Source: Actinomycetes bacterium (GTDB lineage: Bacteria; Actinomycetota; Aquicultoria; Aquicultorales; Aquicultoraceae). Taken from it: DNA of 64,000 nucleotides. This document shows, in pieces, positions 50,731 to 60,589 of the stretch. The DNA lies in NCBI GenBank assembly GCA_021794835.1, contig JAJYQA010000029.1:111090-175089 (forward strand), written 5' to 3'. Positions within the stretch are counted from its first letter, which is position 1. Every line of letters begins with the position of its first letter. Both the position numbers and the translations under genes were made by a program. Below the pieces are notes generated by a model. It saw nothing but the letters and a program-made list of their open reading frames with translations. It was not told the origin of the DNA and made no database searches.

Positions 50731-51396
50731 GTGAGTGCCAACAAACAAACCTCTAGGGATAAGGAGTTTAAATGGGCCATGGTCATAGACCTACAGAAAT
50801 GTGTTGGCTGTGATACTTGTACAGTTTCTTGCAAAGCGGAGAATCGAACACCGCCGGCAGTCTCTTATAATGTAGTAATCGAAGAAACAGTAGGGGCCTT
50901 TCCCAATGTGAGAAATAGGAACATCCCCCGTCCATGCATGCAATGTGACAAACCGCCCTGTGTGCAAGTATGCCCAGTTAGAGCCTCTTACAAATTGGAG
51001 AACGGGATTGTGGCAATAGATAATGACCGTTGTATAGGCTGTCGGTATTGCCAGGTCGCTTGTCCTTACGGTGCAAGGTCCTATGACTTCGGTTTAAGCT
51101 ACGAGCAGGAGATGGTCGGTTATAACGAGGTGCAAGGATCTGATTATGGCAAAAACCATGGAGAACGTAATGCGACTAGTGTTCCTGTGGGTACCGTCCG
51201 AAAATGCACCTTTTGTATGCACCGCCTAGAGAGAGGCGAAGAGCCTGCTTGTGTGGAGACCTGTATTGGCGACGCCCGGTATTTTGGTGATCTAAATGAT
51301 CCGAACAGCGTCGTATCAAAACTTGCTGCAAATTCCCGAGCTTTCCGATTGAAAGAAGAACTGGGAACGGAGCCGCGAGTGATTTATTTGCTTTAG
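50731..51396 (+). CDS. 4Fe-4S electron transfer subunit of Mo-bisPGD oxidoreductase
   Basis: CVGCDTCTVSCKAENRTPP, CMQCDKPPCVQVCPVRA, CIGCRYCQVACPYGAR, CTFCMHRLERGEEPACVETC. Confidence 0.93.
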   Translation: MSANKQTSRDKEFKWAMVIDLQKCVGCDTCTVSCKAENRTPPAVSYNVVIEETVGAFPNVRNRNIPRPCMQCDKPPCVQVCPVRASYKLENGIVAIDNDRCIGCRYCQVACPYGARSYDFGLSYEQEMVGYNEVQGSDYGKNHGERNATSVPVGTVRKCTFCMHRLERGEEPACVETCIGDARYFGDLNDPNSVVSKLAANSRAFRLKEELGTEPRVIYLL

Positions 51397-51423
51397 GATA
51401 ATAAAGCGGAAGGAGTAAATTCT

Positions 51424-52698
51424 TTGAAACTTAATACTTCACAGCAAATTGTAGTTGCCTCTCCAACAAATACTCGATGGGCCGGGAAGATTTGGTGGGG
51501 GTCGTTGCTCTTTGTTTTGATAATTGGGATTGTTTCTCTGGTAAAGGGCTATTTTCTTGAGGGAATGACCTCGACTAACCTTTCTAATATTGTTCCATGG
51601 GGGGTCTGGGTTGTTTTTTATATTTATTTTATTGGAATGAGCGCCGGATCGTTTCTTCTTTCGACTTTGATCTATGGTTTTGGCATGCATAAATTTGAGG
51701 AGATAGGCCGTTCCGCTTTATTATCGGCTACAGTGAGCATGATCACGGCCATCACCTTTATATCTCTCGATATTGGCAGACCGGATCATGTGTTAAATGC
51801 AATCATCTACTGGAACGTAACCAGCACTATGGCCTGGGAGATCCACTTTTATATTTTATATATCATTTTGTTGGTTGTTGAACTATATTTCTCGATGCGC
51901 CCTGATCTGGTTAAGGGTGCATCGAGAAAAACACAGCTGGCAAAATGGTACGGGTTACTGACATTAGGTTATCGTAACCTTTCACAGAAAGCCTTGGAAC
52001 TGGATAGAAAGAGATTAAAAGTGCTTGGCATAATAGGGATCCCATTGGCCATTTTCGGCGTTCATGGCGGAACGGGATCGATCTTCGCCGTTGTCAAATC
52101 CCGGCCATTTCTTAATACCGGAATTTTCCCGGTTGTTTTTATCCTATCTGCCCTTGTGTCAGGCACAGCCCTTTCCATAGCAATTTATATCATTAAGAAT
52201 AAAGTACTTAAACGCTCAAATGATGTATCAATGGTTCGTGCGTTGGGTTCTTTGCTCGGTTTATTTTTGGTGGTTGAACTCGGTTTGGAGTGGTATGAGG
52301 CCTTAATCGGTTGGTACAGCTTGAAAACAGAGGAACTTGAGACTATACATGTTTTGGCCGGGGGTCCCTACTGGTGGACCTTTTGGGTTTTCCAGATGGG
52401 GCTTGCAATGGTTATTCCTCTTTTGATTCTTTTCATGCCTCGAACACGAAAATCCATACCATGGATTTTAGCAGCTTCAATATCAACGATTATTGGCGTC
52501 GTTGGTGTTAGGTTTGATATGGTGTTGCCGATTCTTATTGTTCCGGTAATGAAGGGATTGCCGAGCGGTAATTATTTTCCAACCGTTTCTGAATGGGTTA
52601 CGAGCTTTGGGTTGATTGCGATGTGCCTATTGTTATATACGCTAGGAGAAAAAATACTGCCTATTGATCAACACAACAAGGAAGATGGGGGAATCTAA
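51424..52698 (+). CDS. NrfD/PsrC-family membrane subunit
   Basis: Multi-TM; NIVPWGVWVVFYIYFIGMSAGSFLLSTLIY. Confidence 0.9.
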   Translation: MKLNTSQQIVVASPTNTRWAGKIWWGSLLFVLIIGIVSLVKGYFLEGMTSTNLSNIVPWGVWVVFYIYFIGMSAGSFLLSTLIYGFGMHKFEEIGRSALLSATVSMITAITFISLDIGRPDHVLNAIIYWNVTSTMAWEIHFYILYIILLVVELYFSMRPDLVKGASRKTQLAKWYGLLTLGYRNLSQKALELDRKRLKVLGIIGIPLAIFGVHGGTGSIFAVVKSRPFLNTGIFPVVFILSALVSGTALSIAIYIIKNKVLKRSNDVSMVRALGSLLGLFLVVELGLEWYEALIGWYSLKTEELETIHVLAGGPYWWTFWVFQMGLAMVIPLLILFMPRTRKSIPWILAASISTIIGVVGVRFDMVLPILIVPVMKGLPSGNYFPTVSEWVTSFGLIAMCLLLYTLGEKILPIDQHNKEDGGI

Positions 52699-55600
52699 TA
52701 TGAATAGAAAATCGGGTGAAAATAAACAAGGTATCTCTCGGCGCAATTTTATTATTAAAAGTGCTTCGGTGGTTGTTGGAATCGGGTTGGTTGCTCCATC
52801 ATTTTTTGGTCCGTTTAAACAATTAGTCAACGGCACTTGGGAAGAAGAGGAACTGCATGGTATCGGCAGGGATGATCAAGATTACGACGCAACAAATGTT
52901 ATTCATACGGTTTGCCAGCAATGTAATTCAAACTGCACGATCCGAGCCTTGATGGTGCCAGGAGATAAAAAAGCCTCCTACACCTCTGTTGTACGAAAAA
53001 TAGCAGGTAACGCTTATAGTCCAATCAACACCGTTTCTTACGGACAAAAGCCGTACAATATGTCTCCCTATAAAGTAATTGCCGGTTCAACAACCGGTAA
53101 GATGGCGGTAGAAGGAAGGGGATTTCGTGGCGGCCGCACATGTTTAAAAGGCCAGGCGGGGATTCAAACAGCGTACGATGCATACCGCCTCAAAACTCCT
53201 CTAAGACGCTCTGGATCCCGCGGCAGCGGCAAATGGGAGAGTATTACCTGGGAACAGGCCTATCAGGATATCGTTGAGGGGAATTCCCAATTGGGAACCC
53301 CTGGATTAAAGTCAATTTGGGCTTATATTCCAGAAGAACCGGTGATGGAAGACTGGAAAAAGGTAGAGGAAGGCAAACTGGAATTTGCAGAATTTGACGC
53401 CAAATACCGGGATGTACTGATTGATACGCGTCACCCTGATGCGGGACCAAAAGCTAATCAGATTGTTGGTTTTGGGGGAGATCGAAGGGATTTTGCCACC
53501 CGCTTTTTTAATAGTCAAGTAGGATCTGTTAATTTTTATGATCATTCTGCTGTATGCGGCGTTTCTTCAGCGATTGGCACCGTCTACTCACATGCCATTT
53601 TGGAAAATGGAAAAAGAGTGGTGAAGAGGGTTGCTGCTGATATCGATAATACAGAGTTTCTTATCGTATGGGGATCAAATCCGTTAGTAGCCAGCAAATC
53701 CCCAACCTATTTGGCGCCCAAAATAACGAATGCCTTGGCGCGAGGCATGAAAATGGCGGTAATTGAACCCCGCATGAGCAAAACTGCGGAAAAAGCCACA
53801 ATGTGGATTCCTATAGAACCGGGGCAAGACGCGGCGCTGGCCATGGGAATGGCCCGCTGGATTATAGAGAATAAGCGGTATGACGAAGCTTATCTTCGCA
53901 ATTGTAATAAAGTGGCGGCCAATCAGGCAGGAGAACCGACATGGAGCGATGCGACTTATTTGATCAATTTGGATGCTCCAGACAAACCATTTTTGTCAGC
54001 TACGGATGCTTCGCTGGGAGATGCAGAATCTGCGGTTGTTATGGTGGATGGCGTTCCGCAATTAGCGGCTGAAGCACAAAAAGGAGATTTGGAAGTAGAT
54101 ACTGTGATCGGGGGAAAACGGGTCCAGTCTGTTTTTACGCTGTTCAAACAGCGAGTGCTGGGGAAATCACTTCAGCAATATGCGGATCTATGCAAAATCC
54201 CGGTGGAACAAATCGTCACGGTGGCGAAAGAATTTACCTCTTATGGCAAGAAAGCGAGCATTATGATGTATCGCGGACCATCCATGCATGCTAACGGCTA
54301 TCATGCGGTTCGAGCCATTAATATCCTGAGCCACTTGATAGGCAATGCCGACTGGAAGGGAGGCAATCTCTTCGGCGGTGCCCATTATAATGAATTCACG
54401 GGCCGTTATAACTTAAATAGTGTGCCTAATGCCAATAAAGCATGGGGTATACCGCTAGATCGCCATAAAGCTAAATATGAGCAAACCACTTATTTTAAGC
54501 GGGATGGCTACCCTGCCAAGCGGCGTTGGTATCCGGTTGCAGGTGCAGCGGCTTATGACGTTCTACCCGGAGCAGAAATGAATTACCCGTATGGGCTTAA
54601 AGCCATGTTTGTCAGTCGGTTTTCACCGATTATGTCAATGCCGAACGGACAGATTCAAGAACGTTTGTTAAAAGACCCAAAGGTTGTCCCGTTACTGGTT
54701 GTCTCAGACATCGTCATGAGCGAGACGGCCTCGGTGGCTGATTATATACTCCCGGATCTATCCTATCTAGAAAGATTCGGACGCGAAGGAATTTTCGAAA
54801 ATCTCCCTTGGAAAATCAGTACGGTCATACAGCCGGTTACGCGGGTCATTCCGGAGGCAAGATCGACAGATGATGTCTACATCGAACTAGCCAAACGAAT
54901 GAAATGGCCGGGTGTAAATGACAACGCATTTGTCGGCGGAGGAGCGTTAAATAGCGCAATGGACTACTATTTAAAACGAGTCGCCAATATCGCTTTTGAC
55001 GGGATTCCTGTACCTGACGCATCAGACGAAGAGTTAAAGCTATTTGAAAAGGCGAGAGAACTGGCCCTTGGGCCGTTTTTTGATATCAATGTCTGGAAGA
55101 AGACCGTGACACCTGAAGAATGGCGAAAAGTGGTCTATGTTCTAAATCGCGGCGGACGCTTTGCGGGGAACGAAAAGGCATATAACGGTGATTTCCTTGC
55201 CCATCAATGGGGGGAACAGGTCAATTTTTATGCGGATAAAGTTGCCAAAATGAAAAATCCCCTGGATGGCTCATTATTTGATGGACTTCCACGTGTAGAA
55301 GAGCCTTCAAATTATAAAGGCCAGCCTATGCCTGCTATAAATCCGTTGAGAATGATCCATTGGAAATCTCGAAATCTTGCAACCCACCGCACGATTTCAA
55401 ACGTTTGGTTAAGGGAAATTCGGGATGAAAATTATTTATGGATGAATTCAATTGATGCGAAAATGCGGGGTTTAAGAACCGGCGATCAAGTTAGAATTAA
55501 GGGTCCAGATTACGAAACCAAAGGCCATATCCTTGTTACGGAAATGATCAGGCCCGGCGTAGTGGGGGCATCGTATAGCTTTGGCCATACACAGTACGGT

Positions 55601-55840
55601 TCGAGTTCTTATACAATCGACGGACGGGTGATTTGGCCTCCTAAGCCTTATTCGTGGACTTCATTTAATTTGAATAAGCCAATGCATGAAGAATTAGGGA
55701 TTGCTGGAGGACGCGGAGAAGGCTTCTCTATAAACAACTTATTGGCGATAGATCATACGATACCCAATAGCTGCTATGCAGATATTGTCGGGGGATCACC
55801 TGCACAATACGACCTTTATGTTGAAGTACAAAAGGTCTAA
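52694..55840 (+). CDS. Molybdopterin-dependent oxidoreductase catalytic subunit (tetrathionate/selenate/polysulfide reductase-like), Tat signal
   Basis: SRRNFIIKSASVVVG; VCQQCNSNCTIRAL; RTCLKGQAG; B-C-A gene order. ORF opens at 52664; likely start at MNRKSGENKQG. Confidence 0.85.
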   Translation, partial: SNMNRKSGENKQGISRRNFIIKSASVVVGIGLVAPSFFGPFKQLVNGTWEEEELHGIGRDDQDYDATNVIHTVCQQCNSNCTIRALMVPGDKKASYTSVVRKIAGNAYSPINTVSYGQKPYNMSPYKVIAGSTTGKMAVEGRGFRGGRTCLKGQAGIQTAYDAYRLKTPLRRSGSRGSGKWESITWEQAYQDIVEGNSQLGTPGLKSIWAYIPEEPVMEDWKKVEEGKLEFAEFDAKYRDVLIDTRHPDAGPKANQIVGFGGDRRDFATRFFNSQVGSVNFYDHSAVCGVSSAIGTVYSHAILENGKRVVKRVAADIDNTEFLIVWGSNPLVASKSPTYLAPKITNALARGMKMAVIEPRMSKTAEKATMWIPIEPGQDAALAMGMARWIIENKRYDEAYLRNCNKVAANQAGEPTWSDATYLINLDAPDKPFLSATDASLGDAESAVVMVDGVPQLAAEAQKGDLEVDTVIGGKRVQSVFTLFKQRVLGKSLQQYADLCKIPVEQIVTVAKEFTSYGKKASIMMYRGPSMHANGYHAVRAINILSHLIGNADWKGGNLFGGAHYNEFTGRYNLNSVPNANKAWGIPLDRHKAKYEQTTYFKRDGYPAKRRWYPVAGAAAYDVLPGAEMNYPYGLKAMFVSRFSPIMSMPNGQIQERLLKDPKVVPLLVVSDIVMSETASVADYILPDLSYLERFGREGIFENLPWKISTVIQPVTRVIPEARSTDDVYIELAKRMKWPGVNDNAFVGGGALNSAMDYYLKRVANIAFDGIPVPDASDEELKLFEKARELALGPFFDINVWKKTVTPEEWRKVVYVLNRGGRFAGNEKAYNGDFLAHQWGEQVNFYADKVAKMKNPLDGSLFDGLPRVEEPSNYKGQPMPAINPLRMIHWKSRNLATHRTISNVWLREIRDENYLWMNSIDAKMRGLRTGDQVRIKGPDYETKGHILVTEMIRPGVVGASYSFGHTQYGSSSYTIDGRVIWPPKPYSWTSFNLNKPMHEELGIAGGRGEGFSINNLLAIDHTIPNSCYADIVGGSPAQYDLYVEVQKV

Positions 55841-55858
55841 GGGTAAAGGTGGAGGTGA

Positions 55859-57076
55859 GGGACGTTGCTTGCAAATTACAAATACTCACATAACCACAAG
55901 CAACCATAAGCATAACAGCACAAATAATTGACAACCGTCTGGATTAGCGTTAGCTTATATCCATGCCGAGAAGACCAAGGATTGATATCCCCGGTCTTAT
56001 CTACCACGTGATGTGCCGGGGGATAGAGCGACGTGAAATCTTTATAGACGATCGTGACCGCGAGCAGCTTCTTGCCCGCATTGCAAAGCATGCCAACAAA
56101 GAGAGCATTCACATGTATGCCTTCTCGCTTATGCCAAACCACTTCCACTTGCTAGTCCGCCCACTTAGTACGTGCCTTGCCGCGTTTATGAGAAGGGTAT
56201 TAACTGGATATGCCATCTATTTCAACCGGCGGCATAAACGAAGCGGGCACCTTTTTCAAAACCGCTATAAATCTTTTGTTATTGAAGAAGAGGCTTATCT
56301 TTTAGAGCTTATTCGCTACATCCACTTAAACCCGCTTCGAGCTGGCATTGTCCCTAATCTTAAAGCGCTTGCCACCTGGCCGTACTGCGGCTACTCGGCA
56401 CTTATGGGATATGTTGAGAAAAGCTGGTTTGAGGCAGATTACACGCTCTCTTTATTCGATGCAGAAAAACTTATTGCCCGCAAAAAGCTCTCTTCTTTTA
56501 TGGAGGATGGCCTCGGTGCGAGAAGGCGGGGTGACTTTGTTGGTGGCGGTTTAAAACGAAGCTTGGGGATGAGGCCTGGCAAGGCTATATATAGAGATGA
56601 ATGTAGAGAAGACATGCAGCACAGCATACGGCGTAACGAGCAGAATAGCATACAACAACATAACGGACAACTTGACGCGCAGCACCAGGCTTATGATGAG
56701 CGCATTCTTGGGAGCGGCGACTTCGTTCAAGCGGTTTTAAGCAATTTGGATAAGCCTACTGTAGAAGAGGAGGGCAATTGTCTTGATATTAATGCGCTTA
56801 TTAGGGTAGTCTTATCTTTCTATGGCATTACACTGATAGAGCTTTGCTCCGGATCAAAAAGATCGGCAATCTCTAAAGCAAGATCTGCAATAATTTTGCT
56901 TGGGATAAAGCATTGCAAAGTATTGCCAGTTGAGTTAGCTAAAATACTTGCAATCAGCCCAAGCACAGTTTACTCAATTATTTCTAGGGGCAGGGAAGAA
57001 CCGGAGAGCAAAATAATTCTTGACCTGTACTAAGGATGGCGTTATTTGAGAATCTGTAACTTGCAAGCAACGTCCC
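55859..57076 (+). mobile_element. Y1 (RAYT-like) transposase unit bounded by 22-bp inverted repeats
   Basis: GGGACGTTGCTTGCAAATTACA (55859-55880) and TGTAACTTGCAAGCAACGTCCC (57055-57076) flank the transposase ORF; 21/22 match. Confidence 0.8.
55963..57033 (+). CDS. REP-associated tyrosine transposase (Y1_Tnp/IS200-like)
   Basis: MPRRPRIDIPGLIYHVMCRGIERREIF, LMPNHFHLLVRP, YIHLNPLRAGIV. Confidence 0.93.
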   Translation: MPRRPRIDIPGLIYHVMCRGIERREIFIDDRDREQLLARIAKHANKESIHMYAFSLMPNHFHLLVRPLSTCLAAFMRRVLTGYAIYFNRRHKRSGHLFQNRYKSFVIEEEAYLLELIRYIHLNPLRAGIVPNLKALATWPYCGYSALMGYVEKSWFEADYTLSLFDAEKLIARKKLSSFMEDGLGARRRGDFVGGGLKRSLGMRPGKAIYRDECREDMQHSIRRNEQNSIQQHNGQLDAQHQAYDERILGSGDFVQAVLSNLDKPTVEEEGNCLDINALIRVVLSFYGITLIELCSGSKRSAISKARSAIILLGIKHCKVLPVELAKILAISPSTVYSIISRGREEPESKIILDLY

Positions 57077-57096
57077 CAACGCAACTGATAACTGAG

Positions 57097-57121
57097 TAGG
57101 CGGGGTCAAAAACCCCGCCTA
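57097..57121. terminator. Terminator hairpin
   Basis: TAGGCGGGG-tcaaaaa-CCCCGCCTA. Confidence 0.65.
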
Positions 57122-57164
57122 TCGAGGATACTTAGCGAAACACTATCTCATTTACTGTATACAG

Positions 57165-57593
57165 CTAAGCCGCCTTTGCCATGCTCTCAATTCGAGATTT
57201 TAGATTATCCATATCTTCTTGAATCTGATTCTCTACCATTCCGCCGGCACCCAATTTCTCAACAAGCTCGGCAGGATACAGTTCTGGCAAAAAGTTAAAG
57301 TGTACGGTGACTTTAGTTCCCTCGGGAACTGGTTCGAAATGAACAAACCCGCTATTATCCGTACCGGCTATCGATTTCCATGCCAGATGCTTATTCTCCT
57401 GGATATCAGTGAGTTCGATATCGAACTCTAACGGTATCCCGGCCAGTTCTACCTTCCAATGCTCCACGGTTGGGCTTTTTAATGTCACTTCCTTGACATG
57501 GGACAGCAATTTTGGATAGTTTGAGGAGCGGACCCACATGTCATACACCCTATCGATTGGAGCGTTGATGATCATGGTCTTTTCTCTTTCCAT
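57165..57593 (-). CDS. Polyketide cyclase/SRPBCC-family protein
   Basis: MEREKTMIINAPIDRVYDMWVRSSNYPKLLSHVKEVTLKS...; ORF extends to 57701. Confidence 0.8.
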   Translation of the reverse strand: MEREKTMIINAPIDRVYDMWVRSSNYPKLLSHVKEVTLKSPTVEHWKVELAGIPLEFDIELTDIQENKHLAWKSIAGTDNSGFVHFEPVPEGTKVTVHFNFLPELYPAELVEKLGAGGMVENQIQEDMDNLKSRIESMAKAA

Positions 57594-57730
57594 CAAGCTC
57601 ACCTCCCTAAAAAATAGATCTTGAGTTTGTGTGTTCCCGCCGAGGCCGAAGTGTAACGAGAAATTTAACCATCGCAACCAATTAACTCGGTTTTTTTCCA
57701 TAAAAATTTTATCTTAATAAAGGCTTGCAT

Positions 57731-57760
57731 CTGCCCTGAAAATAGCTATTTTCAGGGCAG
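57731..57760. repeat. Perfect 30-bp palindrome
   Basis: CTGCCCTGAAAATAGCTATTTTCAGGGCAG. Confidence 0.9.
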
Positions 57761-57768
57761 AGCAACGA

Positions 57769-58411
57769 CTAAGAAGTGCAACAATACCTGAAGAGCATGA
57801 AGAAGAATCCGATGTAGTGAACCGCGCGTCTTGTAATTAGCGCAAAATCAAGTATCAAAACGCTGAGAATGTTATCTACATTTAAGGCGGACTCTTCTGC
57901 CCAGTATTGACCGATTATATCCTCGGTTAATGACCGTTTAGATATGAGATATAAGAATTTGACTTTATCCGCGAGTGCAATACTCTCGTCTAGAAGGTCA
58001 ACAGAGAAAACGAGCTCTTGAGTTATAGATCTAGCAAATCTAATATGGTAAAGCTGCCACATATGGGCATTGGTAAGTACAGCCCACTCGATTCCCTCAT
58101 TAGCTGCATAGCCAACAGCCTGCGCCAAATGATTTTCGTTTAATTTTATGTTGAATTCCTTGGCCTCGATGACCATCTTTAAGTCGCCATCGAGCCTTAT
58201 CACGAAATCGGCAAACTTTCCTCTTATCCTATACTCAGCCGTAACATTAGCGACTCTATCATAATCAAAAATATCGCCGAGCATATCAAAGATTAGATTA
58301 GCTGTATCAGCTTCACCAGGCTTTCTTTTTTAGTGGCTTAAGAACTTCTGTATACTTTTCAATTTCATTTTTAATACAGCCTTTAATTTGATCGGGAACT
58401 TTTACATGCAT
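57769..58411 (-). pseudogene. Frameshifted/truncated type I restriction HsdR N-terminal-like nuclease domain protein
   Basis: MHVKVPDQIKGCIKNEIEKYTEVLKPLKKK then a +1 frame change in an A-rich run to PGEADTANLIFDMLGDIFDYDRVANVTAEYRIRGKFADFVIRLDGDLKMVIEAKEFN. Confidence 0.7.
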
Positions 58412-58669
58412 TTTTCAAAACATCTTAGGCGGGAGATAATAACCCGAATTATCAACCAGCAGTACCGAACAGTATGGCCGGAGGAATTGTCAAATACTAC
58501 GCTTATCTAGCCGATACCAAAGCAATGAACACTTACATGCTAAATCAGTTGTTAGCAGATTATAGCATTTGATTCTTCATATTTAGCAAGTCCCGGCTAT
58601 AGGAAAGAGCATCCCACGCTATTTATTGATTAAGGTACAAAGCTATTATTTGAGTAATTTTCTCCTGCC

Positions 58670-59482
58670 TTATGGCGCGATGTCCCGGCGGTTGAAAACT
58701 AAGATGGAGCCGATGTAAAAGACGATAATTATGCCGGCATATACAAGGACGCTTCGAAAGGGAACGTGACCAGAAGTAAGCAATTTTTGTGCATCATAGT
58801 AGTGAAACAGCGAGATGTCGTTTACCTTTTTGGGCCAATCCGCAAGCCCTGCAAGAACCGTTATTATGTACATGGTGGTCAAGATACTGGCCGAAATGAG
58901 GGCCGCCCGCCCGCGCTCTCCCAAAAGGACTGAGAAAAAAAGCGAAAACGAGGCGATAGCTAAAAAGAATAAAGACCCTATTACAGTAAGTGCCAATATA
59001 CCTTCCGGTTTGAGGTTTAAATCGAATGCCTTGCCAAAGGTATAGGTTGAAAGCGTAGTTAGGACAACCAGTCCTATAGTCCCGGCAAACAGGGTGATGC
59101 TCTTGGTGATCAGGGAGGAGATTCTGGTTATCGGCTGGCTTAGCAATATTTCAATCGTGCCGCTCTCAATTTCTTTGCCGATGGCGCCGGTTCCGTAGGC
59201 GATGACGAACGCTCCTACAATGATAAACCATATGAAAGCGAAGAACTCTACGGTTATGTATCCCTCCGGGGTTGTAATACTCGTAGCACTCCCGCCGAAA
59301 ACCTGCAACAAGCCTTTGGGGTAGTTCGCAAAGAGCTTCTCAAATTCAGCAGCTCTTTGGTGGATTGTCGGCCAGACCGACAATATAAGATATACATATA
59401 ACGCCAGACCGACCGCATAAGATGGCCAGCTTATACTAATCTCCTTCAGCGTTTTCCTGAAAAGGTTAACGTTCATTGCCAC
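58670..59482 (-). CDS. ABC-2 type permease
   Basis: Multi-TM, GTGAIGKEIESGTIEILLSQPITR. Confidence 0.85.
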   Translation of the reverse strand: MAMNVNLFRKTLKEISISWPSYAVGLALYVYLILSVWPTIHQRAAEFEKLFANYPKGLLQVFGGSATSITTPEGYITVEFFAFIWFIIVGAFVIAYGTGAIGKEIESGTIEILLSQPITRISSLITKSITLFAGTIGLVVLTTLSTYTFGKAFDLNLKPEGILALTVIGSLFFLAIASFSLFFSVLLGERGRAALISASILTTMYIITVLAGLADWPKKVNDISLFHYYDAQKLLTSGHVPFRSVLVYAGIIIVFYIGSILVFNRRDIAP

Positions 59483-60362
59483 CGCCTTTACCGTAAAACT
59501 TTAAGAATATCTCTTCGAGGCTTGCATGCTCAACTATCAAGTCTTTGATATTGTGCTGAGCGAGCTTTTTAATGAGGGGATCGATTTCGCCTTCAACCGT
59601 AATCCTTAAATGGTTATTAACTTTATCGATCGAGGTCACGCTAGGCAGGTGAAATTCATCTGGGTTGAACGGGCCCTCAAAAATGACCTCGACGTAGCGA
59701 ATCTTTTTAGATACGAGTTCGTCGATTCTTTCCGTGGCTACCAGCCGGCCTTCCTTGATAATACCCACTCGGTCGCAAACCTTCTCGACCTCAGGCAGTA
59801 TGTGCGAGGACAGAAACACCGTGCGTCCCCGCGACTTGAACTCTTTTAAGACGTGGTAAAACTCCTGTTGAACGAGAGGATCAAGCCCCGAAGTCGGTTC
59901 GTCCAGAAGCAAAAGCGCAGGATCGTGCATGAGGGCTTGAATTATCCCAAGCTTTTGGCGATTTCCCTTGGAGTAATTTTTTATCCTTTTTTTAAGATCC
60001 AGGTCGAAACGGGAAACAAGCTCTTTTTTCAAAACGGGGGGCTTTTTTGGGCGAAAGCGCGCTATAAAGCTTAAGAACTGGTTCCCGGTCATCTTCTCAT
60101 ACAGGTGGATATCCCCAGGCAGGTTCCCGACCTCTTTCTTTATAATTGCAGAATCTCCCCAGGCATCCTTGCCAAGTACGGATGCAGCGCCCCTTGTCGG
60201 CCTAAGAAGGGCGGTTAAGAGCCTTATGGTAGTGGTCTTTCCGGCTCCATTTGGGCCGAGGAAGCCAAAAATCTCGCCTTCTTCGACGGTGAGGTTGAGA
60301 TCTTCGATGCCCCGGTTTCTCCCATAATACTTTGTAAGCGAAGCTGTATTTATTGCTGCCAT
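59466..60362 (-). CDS. ABC transporter ATPase
   Basis: GFLGPNGAGKTTTIRLLTAL, YSKGNRQKLGIIQAL, LLLDEPTSGLDPL. Confidence 0.94.
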   Translation of the reverse strand: MAAINTASLTKYYGRNRGIEDLNLTVEEGEIFGFLGPNGAGKTTTIRLLTALLRPTRGAASVLGKDAWGDSAIIKKEVGNLPGDIHLYEKMTGNQFLSFIARFRPKKPPVLKKELVSRFDLDLKKRIKNYSKGNRQKLGIIQALMHDPALLLLDEPTSGLDPLVQQEFYHVLKEFKSRGRTVFLSSHILPEVEKVCDRVGIIKEGRLVATERIDELVSKKIRYVEVIFEGPFNPDEFHLPSVTSIDKVNNHLRITVEGEIDPLIKKLAQHNIKDLIVEHASLEEIFLKFYGKGGGNER

Positions 60363-60589
60363 CTGATGGCCTTTTTTGTGTCTGCGGTACTTTTTACAGA
60401 ATTATACGGGCAAAATTATAAAATGCAAATCCAGTGAGCGTCAATCACAAAAGACAGAATACTGGTAACTAATTGTGTAAGAAGACCCCCATGCTCGTCT
60501 GTGACCACATTGGTGGGTTTTTACTATAAAAACAGGAGGTATATAATCTTATCTAAGACCAGCACTAGTAAAAACGTAGGAGAAGTAGG

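Noticed and set aside
52694-55840. Selenocysteine in the Mo-bisPGD catalytic subunit
   Set aside because: The ORF is uninterrupted and no in-frame TGA is present.
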